Assembly (NCBI RefSeq): GCF_014648495.1
Contig: NZ_BMRF01000001.1
Location: 930,001 to 994,000, forward strand
Reading direction: 5' to 3'
DNA length: 64,000 nt
From: Actinomadura cremea
GTDB lineage: Bacteria; Actinomycetota; Actinomycetes; Streptosporangiales; Streptosporangiaceae
Shown here: piece by piece, positions 45,637-55,531 of the stretch
Numbering within the stretch: position 1 is the first letter of the stretch
How the letters are laid out: each line of letters begins with the position of its first letter
The notes under the pieces: generated by a model
Told to the model about the DNA's origin: nothing
The model's input: only the letters and a program-made list of their open reading frames with translations
Databases searched by the model: none
Made by a program: the position numbers and the translations under genes

Positions 45637-47295
45637 TCAATTTCCGTAGACGGTGACCTCGCCGAGACGGCCCTTCAGCGACCCGGGGAGTTCGGTGAAC
45701 CAGGCGAGGACGTACTGGCCGCTGGCAGCCGGGTCCGCGGTGAACGTGACCTCTCCACTGTTGCAGGGCTGCTGCCCGATGGGCTTCATCGCGTCCACGG
45801 ACGGGCTGTCGCCCACCTTGACCTGGAGGGTTCCGCCGGTCACCGGGCAGGCGACCTTGACGCTGGAGACGGTGACGGGCTTGCCCATGTCGAGCGTCGC
45901 GCCGAGGCCCTCGGTGAGCCTGCCGAAGCCGGTGTCGCTGTAGGTCTGCGTCTCCCAGTCGCCGGACGGGCTGCCGTCCTTCAAGGACTGGAGGTTCTTG
46001 CGGATCGTGGTGTCCGGGTGGTTGCCGATCGGCTTTTCGGCGGCATCGACATCCCGCGCGGTCAGCGCGCTGGGGGTCGGCGCCGGGCTGTTGGTCTGCT
46101 GACCCGGGTCGGCGGTCCCGCCGCCGCCCCCGCCCTCGGTGTCGTCCCCGCCGCTCGCCAGCGCCCAGGCGCCGACGCCGACGATCACGGTGAGCGCGGC
46201 GGCGGCGATGCCCATCAGCGCGCGGTTGGCGGGCTTGCGCGCGCCGGGAGCCCCGTGCGCCCGGTGGCCGGACGGCGAGTGCCGTGCGGGACGCGTCGGC
46301 TGCGAGACGTCGTGGCGGGGCTGCCCCGGCGGCAGCTGCGCGGTCGCGTCCGGGGCGGGGGCCCGGCGCGGCGGCGGGGGCGCGGCCGGGCGACGTCCCT
46401 GGTCGGCGCGGTTGGGCTGCTGCGTGTGGTGCGGATGGCTGGGCGGCGCGGCGGGTTTCGGGGCGGGCCGCCGGGGCGGCGGCTGCGCGTTCCCGAGCCC
46501 GGCGAACAGCGGCAGCGGCGTGCGCGGCACGCCCCGCAGCGCCTTCGTCAGCTCCGCCGGGGTGGCGATCGGCTCGCCGCCCGAGGACAACTCGATGCCG
46601 AGGCAGCGGCAGACGATCGCGTCCACCGCGTACGAGATCCCCGCCTGCACCTGGCGCGGCGGATGCGGGACGCCGTCGGACACGGGCGCGGCGGGCAGCA
46701 CGGTCGAGGAACCGGGACCGCCGGCGGAGCCGGGCCAGTGCGCGGTCAGCGCCGCGTACAGCAGCCGGCCGAGGCCGCGGACGTCCTCGGCGGCCGCGTC
46801 CTCGCTGGTGCGGTCGCGCAGGACGGCGTCGGTGGCGATGCCGAGCAGCTTGACGGTGCCGCCGGTCGTCCAGACGAGGTCGCCGGGCGCCAGGCACAGG
46901 TGCGACAGCCCGGCGGCGTGCGCGGCGGCCATCGCCTCGGACGCCTCGTACAGCAGGGTCGCGGCGCGGCCGGGCTCCAGCGGCGCCTTGGCCAGCATGT
47001 TCTCCAGGGTCTCCCCGACGACCCACTCGCTGACCACGTAGGCGCTCTCGCCGCTGTCGTCGGCGTCGAACACCTGGGTCAGGCGGGGGTCGGTGAGCCG
47101 GCTGGCGGACCGGGCGGACGTGACGACCTCGGCGATCCGGGGGAACTCGGGGTCGAAGGTGCGGACCGCGACGGCCCGCGCGAGGATCTCGTCGACGGCC
47201 TTCCACAGCGTGGAGCCGCCAGAGTCCTTGATGCGCTTCTCAAGCCGGTAGCGACCGGCTAGACGATTACCGGGCTCGATCATCGACGTGCTCAA
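45637..47295 (-). CDS. Membrane-anchored pseudokinase next to murJ
   Basis: A 552-residue protein. Residues 1 to about 260 have a Ser/Thr kinase fold (GRYRLEKRI, AYVVSEWVVGETLENML) but lack catalytic residues: the glycine loop is degraded (IKDSGGSTLW), the VAIK lysine position reads AVAVRT, HRDLKPxN is replaced by HLCLAPGDL and DFG by LGI. A Pro-rich linker, a membrane helix at about 365-385 and an extracytoplasmic domain of discoidin/CBM-like character follow. Mycobacterial MurJ has such a pseudokinase fused to its C-terminus, where phosphorylation recruits the FHA protein FhaA; here it is a separate gene downstream of murJ. TTG 47295 or ATG 47283 may be the start. Confidence 0.85.
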   Translation of the reverse strand: MSTSMIEPGNRLAGRYRLEKRIKDSGGSTLWKAVDEILARAVAVRTFDPEFPRIAEVVTSARSASRLTDPRLTQVFDADDSGESAYVVSEWVVGETLENMLAKAPLEPGRAATLLYEASEAMAAAHAAGLSHLCLAPGDLVWTTGGTVKLLGIATDAVLRDRTSEDAAAEDVRGLGRLLYAALTAHWPGSAGGPGSSTVLPAAPVSDGVPHPPRQVQAGISYAVDAIVCRCLGIELSSGGEPIATPAELTKALRGVPRTPLPLFAGLGNAQPPPRRPAPKPAAPPSHPHHTQQPNRADQGRRPAAPPPPRRAPAPDATAQLPPGQPRHDVSQPTRPARHSPSGHRAHGAPGARKPANRALMGIAAAALTVIVGVGAWALASGGDDTEGGGGGGTADPGQQTNSPAPTPSALTARDVDAAEKPIGNHPDTTIRKNLQSLKDGSPSGDWETQTYSDTGFGRLTEGLGATLDMGKPVTVSSVKVACPVTGGTLQVKVGDSPSVDAMKPIGQQPCNSGEVTFTADPAASGQYVLAWFTELPGSLKGRLGEVTVYGN

Positions 47296-47501
47296 GGCAA
47301 CGTCCTGCGCAGGTGGTCAGATCCCATGTCCGTGGCGTGGCAGCTTACGCCTCCGACCCTCCTCTTTGCGTTCCCCAGGGTGTCGCCCCGCAAGCCGTAG
47401 TCCCCCACATGGTAGTGGCTAACCGCCCGGGCGGCCGCCTTATCGGCGCGCGTCCCGTGTACTTTGCCGCTCTTTACCGCCGTCCGGTAGTTACCAGATG
47501 G

Positions 47502-50500
47502 TCAGCGTCCCGGCAGCCGCCGGGCGAACGTTGAGATCATCGTCTGCACCTCCTCGACGCGCAGGAGTTTCGCGGTGACCAGGTAGAGCGCTCCGCCGCC
47601 CGCGGTCCCGACGACCAGCGTGAGCAGCGCGGGCAGCAGCGAGCCCGCGCCCACCAGGGCGTCCACGACGAGGTGCGTCGCGTACGCGAACCCGGCCAGC
47701 GGGATCACCGCCGCCAGCAGCTTCAGGTGCCCGCCGATGATGCGCCGCCCGTCCATCCCGTCGAGCATCCGCCGCAGCACCAGCCAGGACGTCACCGCAC
47801 CGGCCACGTTCGCGATGCCGAGCCCGGCCGCGATGCCGACCACGATCCACTTGACGTCCAGGACGGTGTACGCGGTGTACGCCAGCGCGATGTTGCAGCC
47901 GACGGTGACGAAGCCGATCAGCGCGGGCGTCCGCGTGTCGCCGTGCGCGTAGAACACCCGCAGCATCAGCTGGTAGGTGGAGAACGGCACGAGCGCGATC
48001 GCGAACATCTGCATGATCCGCGCGATGACCAGCGCGTCCTCGGACGAGCTGTTGCCGTGCGCGAACAGCACCGTGGTGATCTCCGGGCCGAGTACCAGCA
48101 TCAGCGCCGCCGCCGGCATGATGATCACCGACGAGAGCCGCAGCCCGCCGGAGAACGCGGCGCGCACGTCCGCCGTCTTGCCCTCCGCCGCGAACCGGCT
48201 CATCCGCGGCAGCAGCGCCGTGATCACCGACACGCCGACGATCGCGTAGGGCAGCTGGAAGAGCTGGTAGGCGTTGAAGTACGGCGTGTACCCGTAGCCC
48301 TCTCCGAGGCCCGCCTCGAACGCCGTGTTCCCGGCCATGTTCGCCAGCATGGTGATCACGACGAGCGCGCTCTGCGTCAGCGCGACGTACAGCAGCGTCC
48401 AGCCGGCCATCGACGCGACCTGGCTGAGCTCGCCGCGCTTGAAGTCCAGGCGGGGCCGCCAGCGGAAGCCCACCTTGCGCAGCGACGGCCACAGCGCCAG
48501 CGTCTGCAGGACGATGCCGCCCGTGGTGCCGACCGCCAGCAGGAGCAGCATGTCGTCGGAGATGGTCTCCGGGTCGACCGGGCCCGCGGTGATCGCGAGG
48601 AACGCGCCGCCGATCGCGATGACCACCAGGTTGTTGAGCACCGGCGCCCACATCGGCGCCCCGAAGCTCCCGCGCGAGTTCAGGATCGCGCCCGCGAACG
48701 CCCCGACCCCGTAGAAGAAGATCTGCGGCAGGAAGAACCGCGCGAACAGGATCGCGACGTCGCGCTGGGGGCCGGTGAAGCTGCTCCCGAGCACGTCGAT
48801 GAACACCGGCGCGAACAGGATCGTCACCAGCGTCAGCGCGCCCAGCCCGAGCACCGCGAGCGTGAACACCCGCTGCTCGTACTGCTCGCCGTAGACGCGG
48901 TCGCGTTCCTTCGCGCGCACCAGCAGCGGGACCACGATGCTCGTCAGGATGCCGCCGAGCAGCAGGTCGTAGATCTGGTTCGGGATCGTGTTGGCGGTGT
49001 TGTAGGCGTTCGCCAGCAGCCCCGTGCCGAGCGCCGCCACGATGACGGCCGTCCGCAGGAACCCGGTGACCCGGGACGCCAGCGTCCCGATCGCCATGAT
49101 CGCGCCGGACTTCAGGATCCCGCCGGACGAACCGCCGGACGGCTCGCCGCCGCCCGGCTCGTCCGGCGCACCGTCCAGCATCGTCTGCGAGGACGGCGCC
49201 GTCCCGCCGGGGGCGGGCATGTCGACCACCGTCTCCTCCGCCACGGCGGGCATCGGAACGCCCGGCGTGTGCGGCGTGCCCGGTGGGTGCGGTTGCCCGA
49301 ACGCGTCGCGGCCGGGGGCTCCGCCCTGGGGGTGCCCGCCGTACTGCTGTCCCTGCCCGTACCCCTGCCCGGCCCCTTGTCCGGGGTGTGCCGGACCTGG
49401 GCGTCCCTCCGGCGGCCCGTGGCCTTGAGCTTGGCCGTGTCCCTGGCCGTGTCCCTGGTTTTGGGGAGCCGCACCGGGCATGCCGGGGCCCCCGGGCGCG
49501 GGCCCGGGACCCGGCTGCGGGTTCCCGAACCGCGCCGTGTGCGAGCGTCCGTGGCCGGGCCGATCCTGTCCCGGGTGCGGTTGGCCAGGGGGGCCGCCCG
49601 CGGGACCGCGGCCGAACTGCGCGGTGTCCGAGCGTCCCTGCCCAGGTCCAGGTCCAGGCCCGGGGCCGGGGGGCGTCCCGGCCGGGCCCTGCGCCGACTG
49701 CCGCCGATCCCACTGGCCGCCGGCTTGCCCGTACGAGTCGCGCCCCGGCGGCGTCCCGGGCGCACCCTGACCGGGCTGGCCGGGCTGGCCGGGCCGGCCG
49801 CCTTCGGGCCGCGCCCAATTCGACGGCTCCTGGCCGGGACGACCTTGGCCGGGCTGCCCGGGTGCACCTTGTCCGGGTGCACGTTGTCCGGGCGCATGTC
49901 CGGGCGTGCCTTGGTTGGGTGCGCCCTGTCCCGGTGCACGTTGTCCGGGCGTTCCACGGCCGGGTTGCCCGTGGCCGGGTGCGCCTTGGCCGGGTGTTCC
50001 GTAGCCGGGTCCGCTCTGGCCTGACCCGCCGTGGCCGGGTGCCGCTTGGCCGGGTGTGCCCTGGCCTTCGTAGCCGGGCGTGCCCTGCCCGCGTCCTCCG
50101 TGGCCGGGCCCACCCTGACCGGGCCCGCCCGGCGCGGAGGGGCCGTGGCCGGGGGGCTGGTGGTGGCCGGGCTGCATCCGGCGGGGGTCGGTCTGGTTCG
50201 GGTTCGGGCGGCCGTCGGCGGGGCCGTGGCCGAACGGGGCCTGGGGGCCGCGCTGACCGCCGGGCCCGTGGCCGGGCGGCGTCCCGCCGGGTCCCTGGGG
50301 GGACTGCGGCCGGTTCCACCGGTCCTGGCCGGAGGGGGCCGGACGGCCGTGGCGCGGGGTGTACGGGTCAGCGGGCGGTGTCGCCTGGCTCGGGGTCGGC
50401 GCGGGTGGCGCCTGACCGGGATATCCCGGGTTCGGGTTCGGGGGGTTCTGCGGACCGCCCTGAGCCGGGTACTGCGGCGTCGGGCTCGGCCCCTGCCCCG

Positions 50501-50621
50501 TCCCAGGGGGCGGCCCCTGAGAGTTCGGGGTCGGGTAGGCCGGGCCCTGCGAACCCGGGGCCGGGGAGTCCGTCCCCTGGTCCTCCGGTCGCTCGTGGTC
50601 CCATTCCCGTCGACCCGTCAC
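47502..50621 (-). CDS. murJ: Lipid II flippase MurJ (MviN) with very long N-terminal tail
   Basis: A protein of 1039 residues from GTG 50621. The first half (about 490 residues) is disordered, rich in Gly, Pro and Gln with degenerate GQGAPGHG-type repeats. The second half is the MATE/MurJ-fold flippase with 14 helices, starting SGAIMAIGTLASRVTGFLRT, which exports lipid II for peptidoglycan synthesis. The tail ends with EETVVDMP just before the membrane part, a Thr-x-x-Asp motif suited to FHA binding. The GTG has GGAGG 6 nt upstream. This start lies 254 nt inside the DUF6049 gene in another frame; a later start is possible. Confidence 0.87.
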   Translation of the reverse strand: MTGRREWDHERPEDQGTDSPAPGSQGPAYPTPNSQGPPPGTGQGPSPTPQYPAQGGPQNPPNPNPGYPGQAPPAPTPSQATPPADPYTPRHGRPAPSGQDRWNRPQSPQGPGGTPPGHGPGGQRGPQAPFGHGPADGRPNPNQTDPRRMQPGHHQPPGHGPSAPGGPGQGGPGHGGRGQGTPGYEGQGTPGQAAPGHGGSGQSGPGYGTPGQGAPGHGQPGRGTPGQRAPGQGAPNQGTPGHAPGQRAPGQGAPGQPGQGRPGQEPSNWARPEGGRPGQPGQPGQGAPGTPPGRDSYGQAGGQWDRRQSAQGPAGTPPGPGPGPGPGQGRSDTAQFGRGPAGGPPGQPHPGQDRPGHGRSHTARFGNPQPGPGPAPGGPGMPGAAPQNQGHGQGHGQAQGHGPPEGRPGPAHPGQGAGQGYGQGQQYGGHPQGGAPGRDAFGQPHPPGTPHTPGVPMPAVAEETVVDMPAPGGTAPSSQTMLDGAPDEPGGGEPSGGSSGGILKSGAIMAIGTLASRVTGFLRTAVIVAALGTGLLANAYNTANTIPNQIYDLLLGGILTSIVVPLLVRAKERDRVYGEQYEQRVFTLAVLGLGALTLVTILFAPVFIDVLGSSFTGPQRDVAILFARFFLPQIFFYGVGAFAGAILNSRGSFGAPMWAPVLNNLVVIAIGGAFLAITAGPVDPETISDDMLLLLAVGTTGGIVLQTLALWPSLRKVGFRWRPRLDFKRGELSQVASMAGWTLLYVALTQSALVVITMLANMAGNTAFEAGLGEGYGYTPYFNAYQLFQLPYAIVGVSVITALLPRMSRFAAEGKTADVRAAFSGGLRLSSVIIMPAAALMLVLGPEITTVLFAHGNSSSEDALVIARIMQMFAIALVPFSTYQLMLRVFYAHGDTRTPALIGFVTVGCNIALAYTAYTVLDVKWIVVGIAAGLGIANVAGAVTSWLVLRRMLDGMDGRRIIGGHLKLLAAVIPLAGFAYATHLVVDALVGAGSLLPALLTLVVGTAGGGALYLVTAKLLRVEEVQTMISTFARRLPGR

Positions 50622-52770
50622 CGGCTGCCTCCGCTTTCCGGCGGCGCCTTGCTCTGATGGCCCGCACTCCGACGCCCACGAAGAGTACGGCAAGTCCGCC
50701 GCCCGTGATGAGCAGCGCTATCTGTCCGTATCCGGTGGCGCGGACGGTGACGGTCTCGCCGTCGCCGAACGGCCCTCCGGTGCCCGGGGTCACCAGCTGC
50801 AGGTTCATCCGGAAGATCCCGTTGCCGTACGCCTGCGCGGGGACCCACCTCGTGACCCGCTCCCCCGGCTGCAGCTCGATGACCTGCTGCTCGGGTTCGA
50901 GCGTCCCCAGTTGCAGTTTGGCGGTGTTCTCCGAGGTGGCGACGAGCCGTACCCGGACCGCCTGGCCGGTCAGCGTGTTCTCGATCGTCACGGGCAGCGT
51001 CCCGGTGCTGCCCGTCATGTTGATGCGCTTGTTCTCGGTCGTGAGGAAGCGCACCCGGCCCATGTCGCGGGTGAGCTGGTCCGAGAGCGCGACCCGGGCC
51101 TCCTTGGCGTCCTTGGCATCGGCTCGCCACGCCGACGACACGACCCTCAGCAGGGACTTCTCGTACGAGAGGTTGTACGGCTCGATCATCACCGAGTGGA
51201 ACGAGTCGGCGCGGCGTGCGATGGCCCACACCCGCTTGAGGTAGCTCTCGCCGAGTTCGTACTTCTCGTAGTGGTCCGGGTAGTTCCGCCAGGTGCGTGC
51301 CTGCGGTTCCGCCTTCTCGACGTCGCTGAGGGGGACCTCCTTCAGCCAGTCGGCGTCCTCGGTGTAGGTCAGGAGGCGTTCGGCGAGGCCGGGGAACGGG
51401 TCCCAGCGCCGGTCGGGCGCGACGACGACGGTGCGCTGGACGGCCGGGGCCTCCGCGGCGATCATCGCGGTCTCGGCGAGGAACCGCTGCTCGGTGAGCA
51501 GGGACGATCCGGTCGTGTCGCCGTCGTTGGTGACGATGTCGCTGAGCGTCTCGTCGTAGAGCAGCGCCGACTTAGTGCCGTGGTTCGTCTTGAGCGTGGT
51601 GGTCGCGTTGGCGTACGTCCCCGGTGTCGGCTGCTGGAAGTGCTTGCTGCTGAGGAGGAACGGGCCGCCGTTGCCGAGGGCGTGCGCGGCGAGCGTGTCG
51701 GCCGTGTCGGGCCCGACCGCGCCGCCGGGCGGCCAGGCGACGTGCGCGTTCGGCGCGCGGCCCATGGTCTCGGTCGCGATCGCGAGGTTCCGCGGCGCGA
51801 ACGCCGCGTCGACGCTGCGCGGCATCTTGTGCCGGACGAGCGCCAGCAGGTCGGGGTCGGCGTAGGGCAGCGTGAAGTACGGGTCGTTCTTGGACGCCTT
51901 CGCCAGTGACTGCAACCACGCCGCGGCGGCCCGGCTCTGCGGCTTCTGCTCGGTCTTGTCCTCGCCCGGTGCCCGCACCGTGTACTCGCCGGACGCCATG
52001 CGCTTGACGTCGTCGAGGAGCGCGGGGTCCACCGCCCAGGTGATCGGCGTCTTGGTGGACTCGGCGGCCTTGACGAGCCGCGTCAGCCGGCCGTCGGCGG
52101 CGAGGCCCGCGCTCAGCTCGTCGTCGGTGAACGTCGCGTCGTTCGTGCGGTGCTGCGTGTCGACCAGCGGCCACACCCAGCTGATCGCGACGGGCTTGAT
52201 GTTCGTGTTGTCCGGCATGTACGTGATGAACGTCGTGAGGCCGCCGACGGGCGCCCCGGCCGCGTTCAGCACCTCGACGCCCACCGGGTACACGCCGGGG
52301 GTGCCGCCGTTCGGCAGGCGCAGCGCCGCGGCGGTCGTCTCGAGCTTCCACGCGTGCTTGACGCCGGGCTCGGCCGCCGACTTCAGCGGCTGCGCGGGGC
52401 CGACGCCGGGCAGCCGGTGCGCGGGCATCTCGCTGAACTGCTGCAGCTGGCTGCGGCTGTTCACGGGCTGGTTGGTGTAGCGCAGCCGCACGCTCACGCC
52501 GTCGAGCGCCGCGTCCGTCCGGTTCCGGACGAGCCCGGTGAGCTTGATCTTGGAGTTGTCCCGGACGGTCTTGGGACCGATCTCGGTGAGCGCGATGCCG
52601 ATCTGCGCGCGTGTGGACGCCTCGGGCTGCAGGAGCGCCGTCCCGGCGTTCGCCTGGACGGTCGCCGCGCCGGGGGCCGCCGCGGGCGTTCCGGCCACGG
52701 CGGGATTCGCCGCCCACGCGAGGCAGGGCAGCAGTGCGGCCAGCGCGGCCGCGCGTTTGATCGTTCGCAC
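50368..52770 (-). CDS. DUF6049-family secreted/membrane protein
   Basis: An 800-residue protein. A signal peptide (VRTIKRAAALAALLPCLAWAANPAVA) is followed by a large extracytoplasmic domain (VRLRYTNQPV, AISWVWPLVDTQHR, ITWAVDPALLDDVKRM), then one membrane helix (IALLITGGGLAVLFVGVGV) and a basic, Pro/Gly-rich cytoplasmic tail. It is the orthologue type found between pcnA and murJ in mycobacteria (Rv3909) and streptomycetes; its role in the envelope is unknown. GTG 52770 is preferred over TTG 52800 because it gives a standard signal peptide. The last 84 codons overlap the murJ start region out of frame. Confidence 0.8.
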   Translation of the reverse strand: MRTIKRAAALAALLPCLAWAANPAVAGTPAAAPGAATVQANAGTALLQPEASTRAQIGIALTEIGPKTVRDNSKIKLTGLVRNRTDAALDGVSVRLRYTNQPVNSRSQLQQFSEMPAHRLPGVGPAQPLKSAAEPGVKHAWKLETTAAALRLPNGGTPGVYPVGVEVLNAAGAPVGGLTTFITYMPDNTNIKPVAISWVWPLVDTQHRTNDATFTDDELSAGLAADGRLTRLVKAAESTKTPITWAVDPALLDDVKRMASGEYTVRAPGEDKTEQKPQSRAAAAWLQSLAKASKNDPYFTLPYADPDLLALVRHKMPRSVDAAFAPRNLAIATETMGRAPNAHVAWPPGGAVGPDTADTLAAHALGNGGPFLLSSKHFQQPTPGTYANATTTLKTNHGTKSALLYDETLSDIVTNDGDTTGSSLLTEQRFLAETAMIAAEAPAVQRTVVVAPDRRWDPFPGLAERLLTYTEDADWLKEVPLSDVEKAEPQARTWRNYPDHYEKYELGESYLKRVWAIARRADSFHSVMIEPYNLSYEKSLLRVVSSAWRADAKDAKEARVALSDQLTRDMGRVRFLTTENKRINMTGSTGTLPVTIENTLTGQAVRVRLVATSENTAKLQLGTLEPEQQVIELQPGERVTRWVPAQAYGNGIFRMNLQLVTPGTGGPFGDGETVTVRATGYGQIALLITGGGLAVLFVGVGVRAIRARRRRKAEAAGDGSTGMGPRATGGPGDGLPGPGFAGPGLPDPELSGAAPWDGAGAEPDAAVPGSGRSAEPPEPEPGISRSGATRADPEPGDTAR

Positions 52771-52982
52771 GCCGTATCCGCTCAAGGGTCGTCCGCTCAA
52801 GGGCCGTCCGCCATCGGGGACGCCGCGGGGCGGCGAACGTCGTTTTCCCGCACCACGGCCCCGATGTTAGTCCGCGCGCCGAGGACGTCAGACCTCCTTC
52901 CCGCCCCAGTGGCGAATTACCGTCGATACCGGGCCGCAAGCCGCACGGCGGGGCGGGTGCCGCACCACGGCCCGTCCCGTGG

Positions 52983-53585
52983 TCAGCCGACGGGGTGGCG
53001 CGGTCCGGGCGTGTTGGGTTCGCCCTGCTGCCCGATGTGCCGGAGGGATCCGGCGGGCACCTCCTGCCGGACGTGCTCGGTGCGCAGCCCGGCGCCGAAC
53101 AGGTCGGCGGCCTCGGCGCCGCACAGCTCGTACAGGGAGCGGGCGCGGATGCCGAGCGCCGTGGACGCCTCCCCGGTCGGCGTGTAGACGACGTCGTCGG
53201 GCGGCAGCGCGTCCACGAGGCGGCGGTCGATCAGCAGCCGCATGGTGTCGGGCAGCAGCAGCGGGCAGACGAGGTCGGCGGCGTACTCGGTGGCGGCGTT
53301 GATGACGTCCGGACGGGCGGGACGGGCGTGCCGTGCGCCGACCGCGCGCCGGACGGCCTCGGCGGGCGGCCGGTCACCGGCGGGGACGATCGCCCCGGTG
53401 AGGAACCGGCCGGTGCCGCGATGCCCGTCGCAGCTGTGGACGCGCGTCGCCAGGCAGCGGCCCGCGGGGAGGCCGAGCGCGCGCGGCAGTTCGTCGGCGC
53501 AGCCGATCGCGATGGGCAGCCGTACGATCTCGTGCACGGTCTCCCATGCGAGCAGCGCGCGGTGAATGGCGAGAGCGTCCATCAT
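52983..53585 (-). CDS. Hypothetical protein in the NUDIX position
   Basis: A 200-residue protein that I do not recognise. It is soluble, with a helical start ([28 protein letters not shown]) and conserved-looking histidine/cysteine pairs (HSCDGHRG). A segment with [19 protein letters not shown] and RSLYELCG follows. No NUDIX box is present, although in mycobacteria the gene between pcnA and the DUF6049 gene encodes a NUDIX hydrolase. The ATG at 53585 has GGAG 7 nt upstream. It diverges from pcnA. Confidence 0.55.
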   Translation of the reverse strand: MMDALAIHRALLAWETVHEIVRLPIAIGCADELPRALGLPAGRCLATRVHSCDGHRGTGRFLTGAIVPAGDRPPAEAVRRAVGARHARPARPDVINAATEYAADLVCPLLLPDTMRLLIDRRLVDALPPDDVVYTPTGEASTALGIRARSLYELCGAEAADLFGAGLRTEHVRQEVPAGSLRHIGQQGEPNTPGPRHPVG

Positions 53586-53992
53586 GTTCGGCTCCATCCC
53601 GCGGGGCGGACCCCGCCTCACCCGAAACCGGTCTCCCGGTGTCCCCATGCTTCGTTCGCACTGTGCGCCGAAAATCGGGGCATACCCGACGCGGCGGGCT
53701 TCACCCGCGCGGCGCGGCACGCCGGACCCGTTCGATGCGCCACCTCGAACGCGCACTGCCGCACCTGCGGCGGACCGGGGGCCTGCGGTGTCCCGCTACC
53801 GTTGTCGTGCGGGAGGCTCACCGGCGGTCGCGTCGGCGTCATCGGGGCATGTCCAGAACGTAACCCGGGGATCGCGGCATGTGAAGGGCCCGCGTCCTTC
53901 TTCCTCCGGGGCGTCCCGCAAGGACTTCCGTGCGGGTCCCCGCGAGCCGCCGAAAGTCCTTTGTCAGCCCGTCAATCAAGGAAATACGCTCG
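53586..53992. other. Divergent promoter region, no gene seen
   Basis: A 407-nt gap between the hypothetical gene and pcnA starts. It should hold both promoters. I see no clear boxes, RNA structure or repeats in it. Confidence 0.4.
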
Positions 53993-55531
53993 ATGGCCGT
54001 GCCCAACCAGGTGCCGAACGAGGCGCCCAACCACGACGCGAGCTCGGAGCGACCGTTGCCCAACGACCAGGCCGGCGCCGAGCCCGCACCGACGGACGCC
54101 GCGGGGGCGCGGCGCACCGCGATCGCCGAGCTGCTGCGCCGGATCGCCCCCGTCACCGACGAGCTCGGCGAGCGCTTCGCGGCCGCCGGATACGAGCTGG
54201 CCCTCGTCGGCGGGCCCGTCCGGGACGCGCTGCTGCGCCGCCCCACCAAGGACGTCGACCTCACCACCGACGCGCCGCCGCAGCGCATCCTGGAGCTGAT
54301 CGACGGCTGGGCGGACGCCGTCTGGACGATCGGCATCGAGTTCGGCACCGTCGGGCTCCGCAAGAACGGCACCGAGCTCGAGATCACGACCTACCGCAGC
54401 GAGTCCTACGACCCGAAGTCGCGCAAGCCCGAGGTGTCCTACGGGACGTCCCTGCACGAGGACCTGCGGCGCCGCGACTTCGCCGTGAACGCGATGGCGG
54501 CGCGGCTGCCCGGGCACGAGTTCGTCGACCCGTTCGGCGGCCTCACCGACCTGCAGCGCAAGGTCATCCGCACCCCCGGCAGGCCCGAGGACTCCTTCAG
54601 CGACGACCCGCTGCGGATGCTGCGCGCCGCCCGGTTCGCCTCGCAGCTCGGCTTCACCGTCGCGCCCGACGTCGTCCGCGCGATGACCGACATGGCGGGG
54701 CGGATCGAGATCGTCTCCGCCGAGCGGGTCCGCGACGAGCTGTCCAAGCTGGTGTGCGGCCGGTACCCGCGCGAGGGCCTGGCGCTGCTCGTCGACACCG
54801 GCCTCGCCGCGCACGTCCTGCCCGAGCTGCCGAGGCTGCGCCTCGAGATCGACGAGCACCACCGGCACAAGGACGTCTACGAGCACTCGCTGATCGTGCT
54901 GGAACAGGCCATCGCGCAGGAGGAGGAAGGGCCCGACCTCGTGCTGCGGCTCGCCGCGCTGCTGCACGACATCGGCAAGCCGAAGACCCGCCGGTTCGAG
55001 TCCGGCGGCCGGGTGTCGTTCCACCACCACGAGGTCGTCGGCGCGAAGATGACCCGCAAGCGGCTGTCGGAGCTGCGGTACCCGAAGGACGTCGTCGCCG
55101 ACGTGTCCCGCCTGGTGGAGCTGCACCTGCGGTTCCACGGCTACGGGACCGGCGAGTGGACCGACTCGGCCGTCCGCCGGTACGTCCGCGACGCGGGCCC
55201 GCTGCTGACCCGGCTGCACAAGCTGACCCGCGCCGACTGCACCACCCGCAACCGGCGCAAGGCCGACCGCCTCCGCCGCACCTACGACGACCTCGAGGCG
55301 CGCATCGGCCGGCTGGAGCAGGAGGAGGAGCTGGCCGCGATCCGCCCGGAGCTCGACGGGAACGAGATCCAGGAGATCCTCGGGATCCGGCCGGGGCCGC
55401 TCGTCGGCCGCGCCTACAAGGTGCTCCTGGAGTTGCGGCTCGACCGCGGCGTCATCGGCAAGGAGGCCGCGACCGAGGAGCTGCTGCGCTGGGCCCGCGC
55501 CGAGGGCGTCGTCGAGGGGGACGGTTCGTGA
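53993..55531 (+). CDS. pcnA: CCA tRNA nucleotidyltransferase
   Basis: A 512-residue class II nucleotidyltransferase. The head domain has [13 protein letters not shown] at 72-84 and the metal-binding DVD at 87-89; the [10 protein letters not shown] and [17 protein letters not shown] motifs follow; an HD domain is marked by LLHDIGKP at 323-330. It adds or repairs the 3' CCA of tRNAs. The first 40 residues are an extra Pro/Ala-rich leader. ATG 53993 has AAGGA upstream. Its stop overlaps the bioA start (GTGA). Confidence 0.93.
   Translation: MAVPNQVPNEAPNHDASSERPLPNDQAGAEPAPTDAAGARRTAIAELLRRIAPVTDELGERFAAAGYELALVGGPVRDALLRRPTKDVDLTTDAPPQRILELIDGWADAVWTIGIEFGTVGLRKNGTELEITTYRSESYDPKSRKPEVSYGTSLHEDLRRRDFAVNAMAARLPGHEFVDPFGGLTDLQRKVIRTPGRPEDSFSDDPLRMLRAARFASQLGFTVAPDVVRAMTDMAGRIEIVSAERVRDELSKLVCGRYPREGLALLVDTGLAAHVLPELPRLRLEIDEHHRHKDVYEHSLIVLEQAIAQEEEGPDLVLRLAALLHDIGKPKTRRFESGGRVSFHHHEVVGAKMTRKRLSELRYPKDVVADVSRLVELHLRFHGYGTGEWTDSAVRRYVRDAGPLLTRLHKLTRADCTTRNRRKADRLRRTYDDLEARIGRLEQEEELAAIRPELDGNEIQEILGIRPGPLVGRAYKVLLELRLDRGVIGKEAATEELLRWARAEGVVEGDGS

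Noticed and set aside
47673-50024. Plus-strand frame of 783 codons antisense to murJ
   Set aside because: It mirrors murJ coding sequence with His/Arg/Asp-rich shadow composition.
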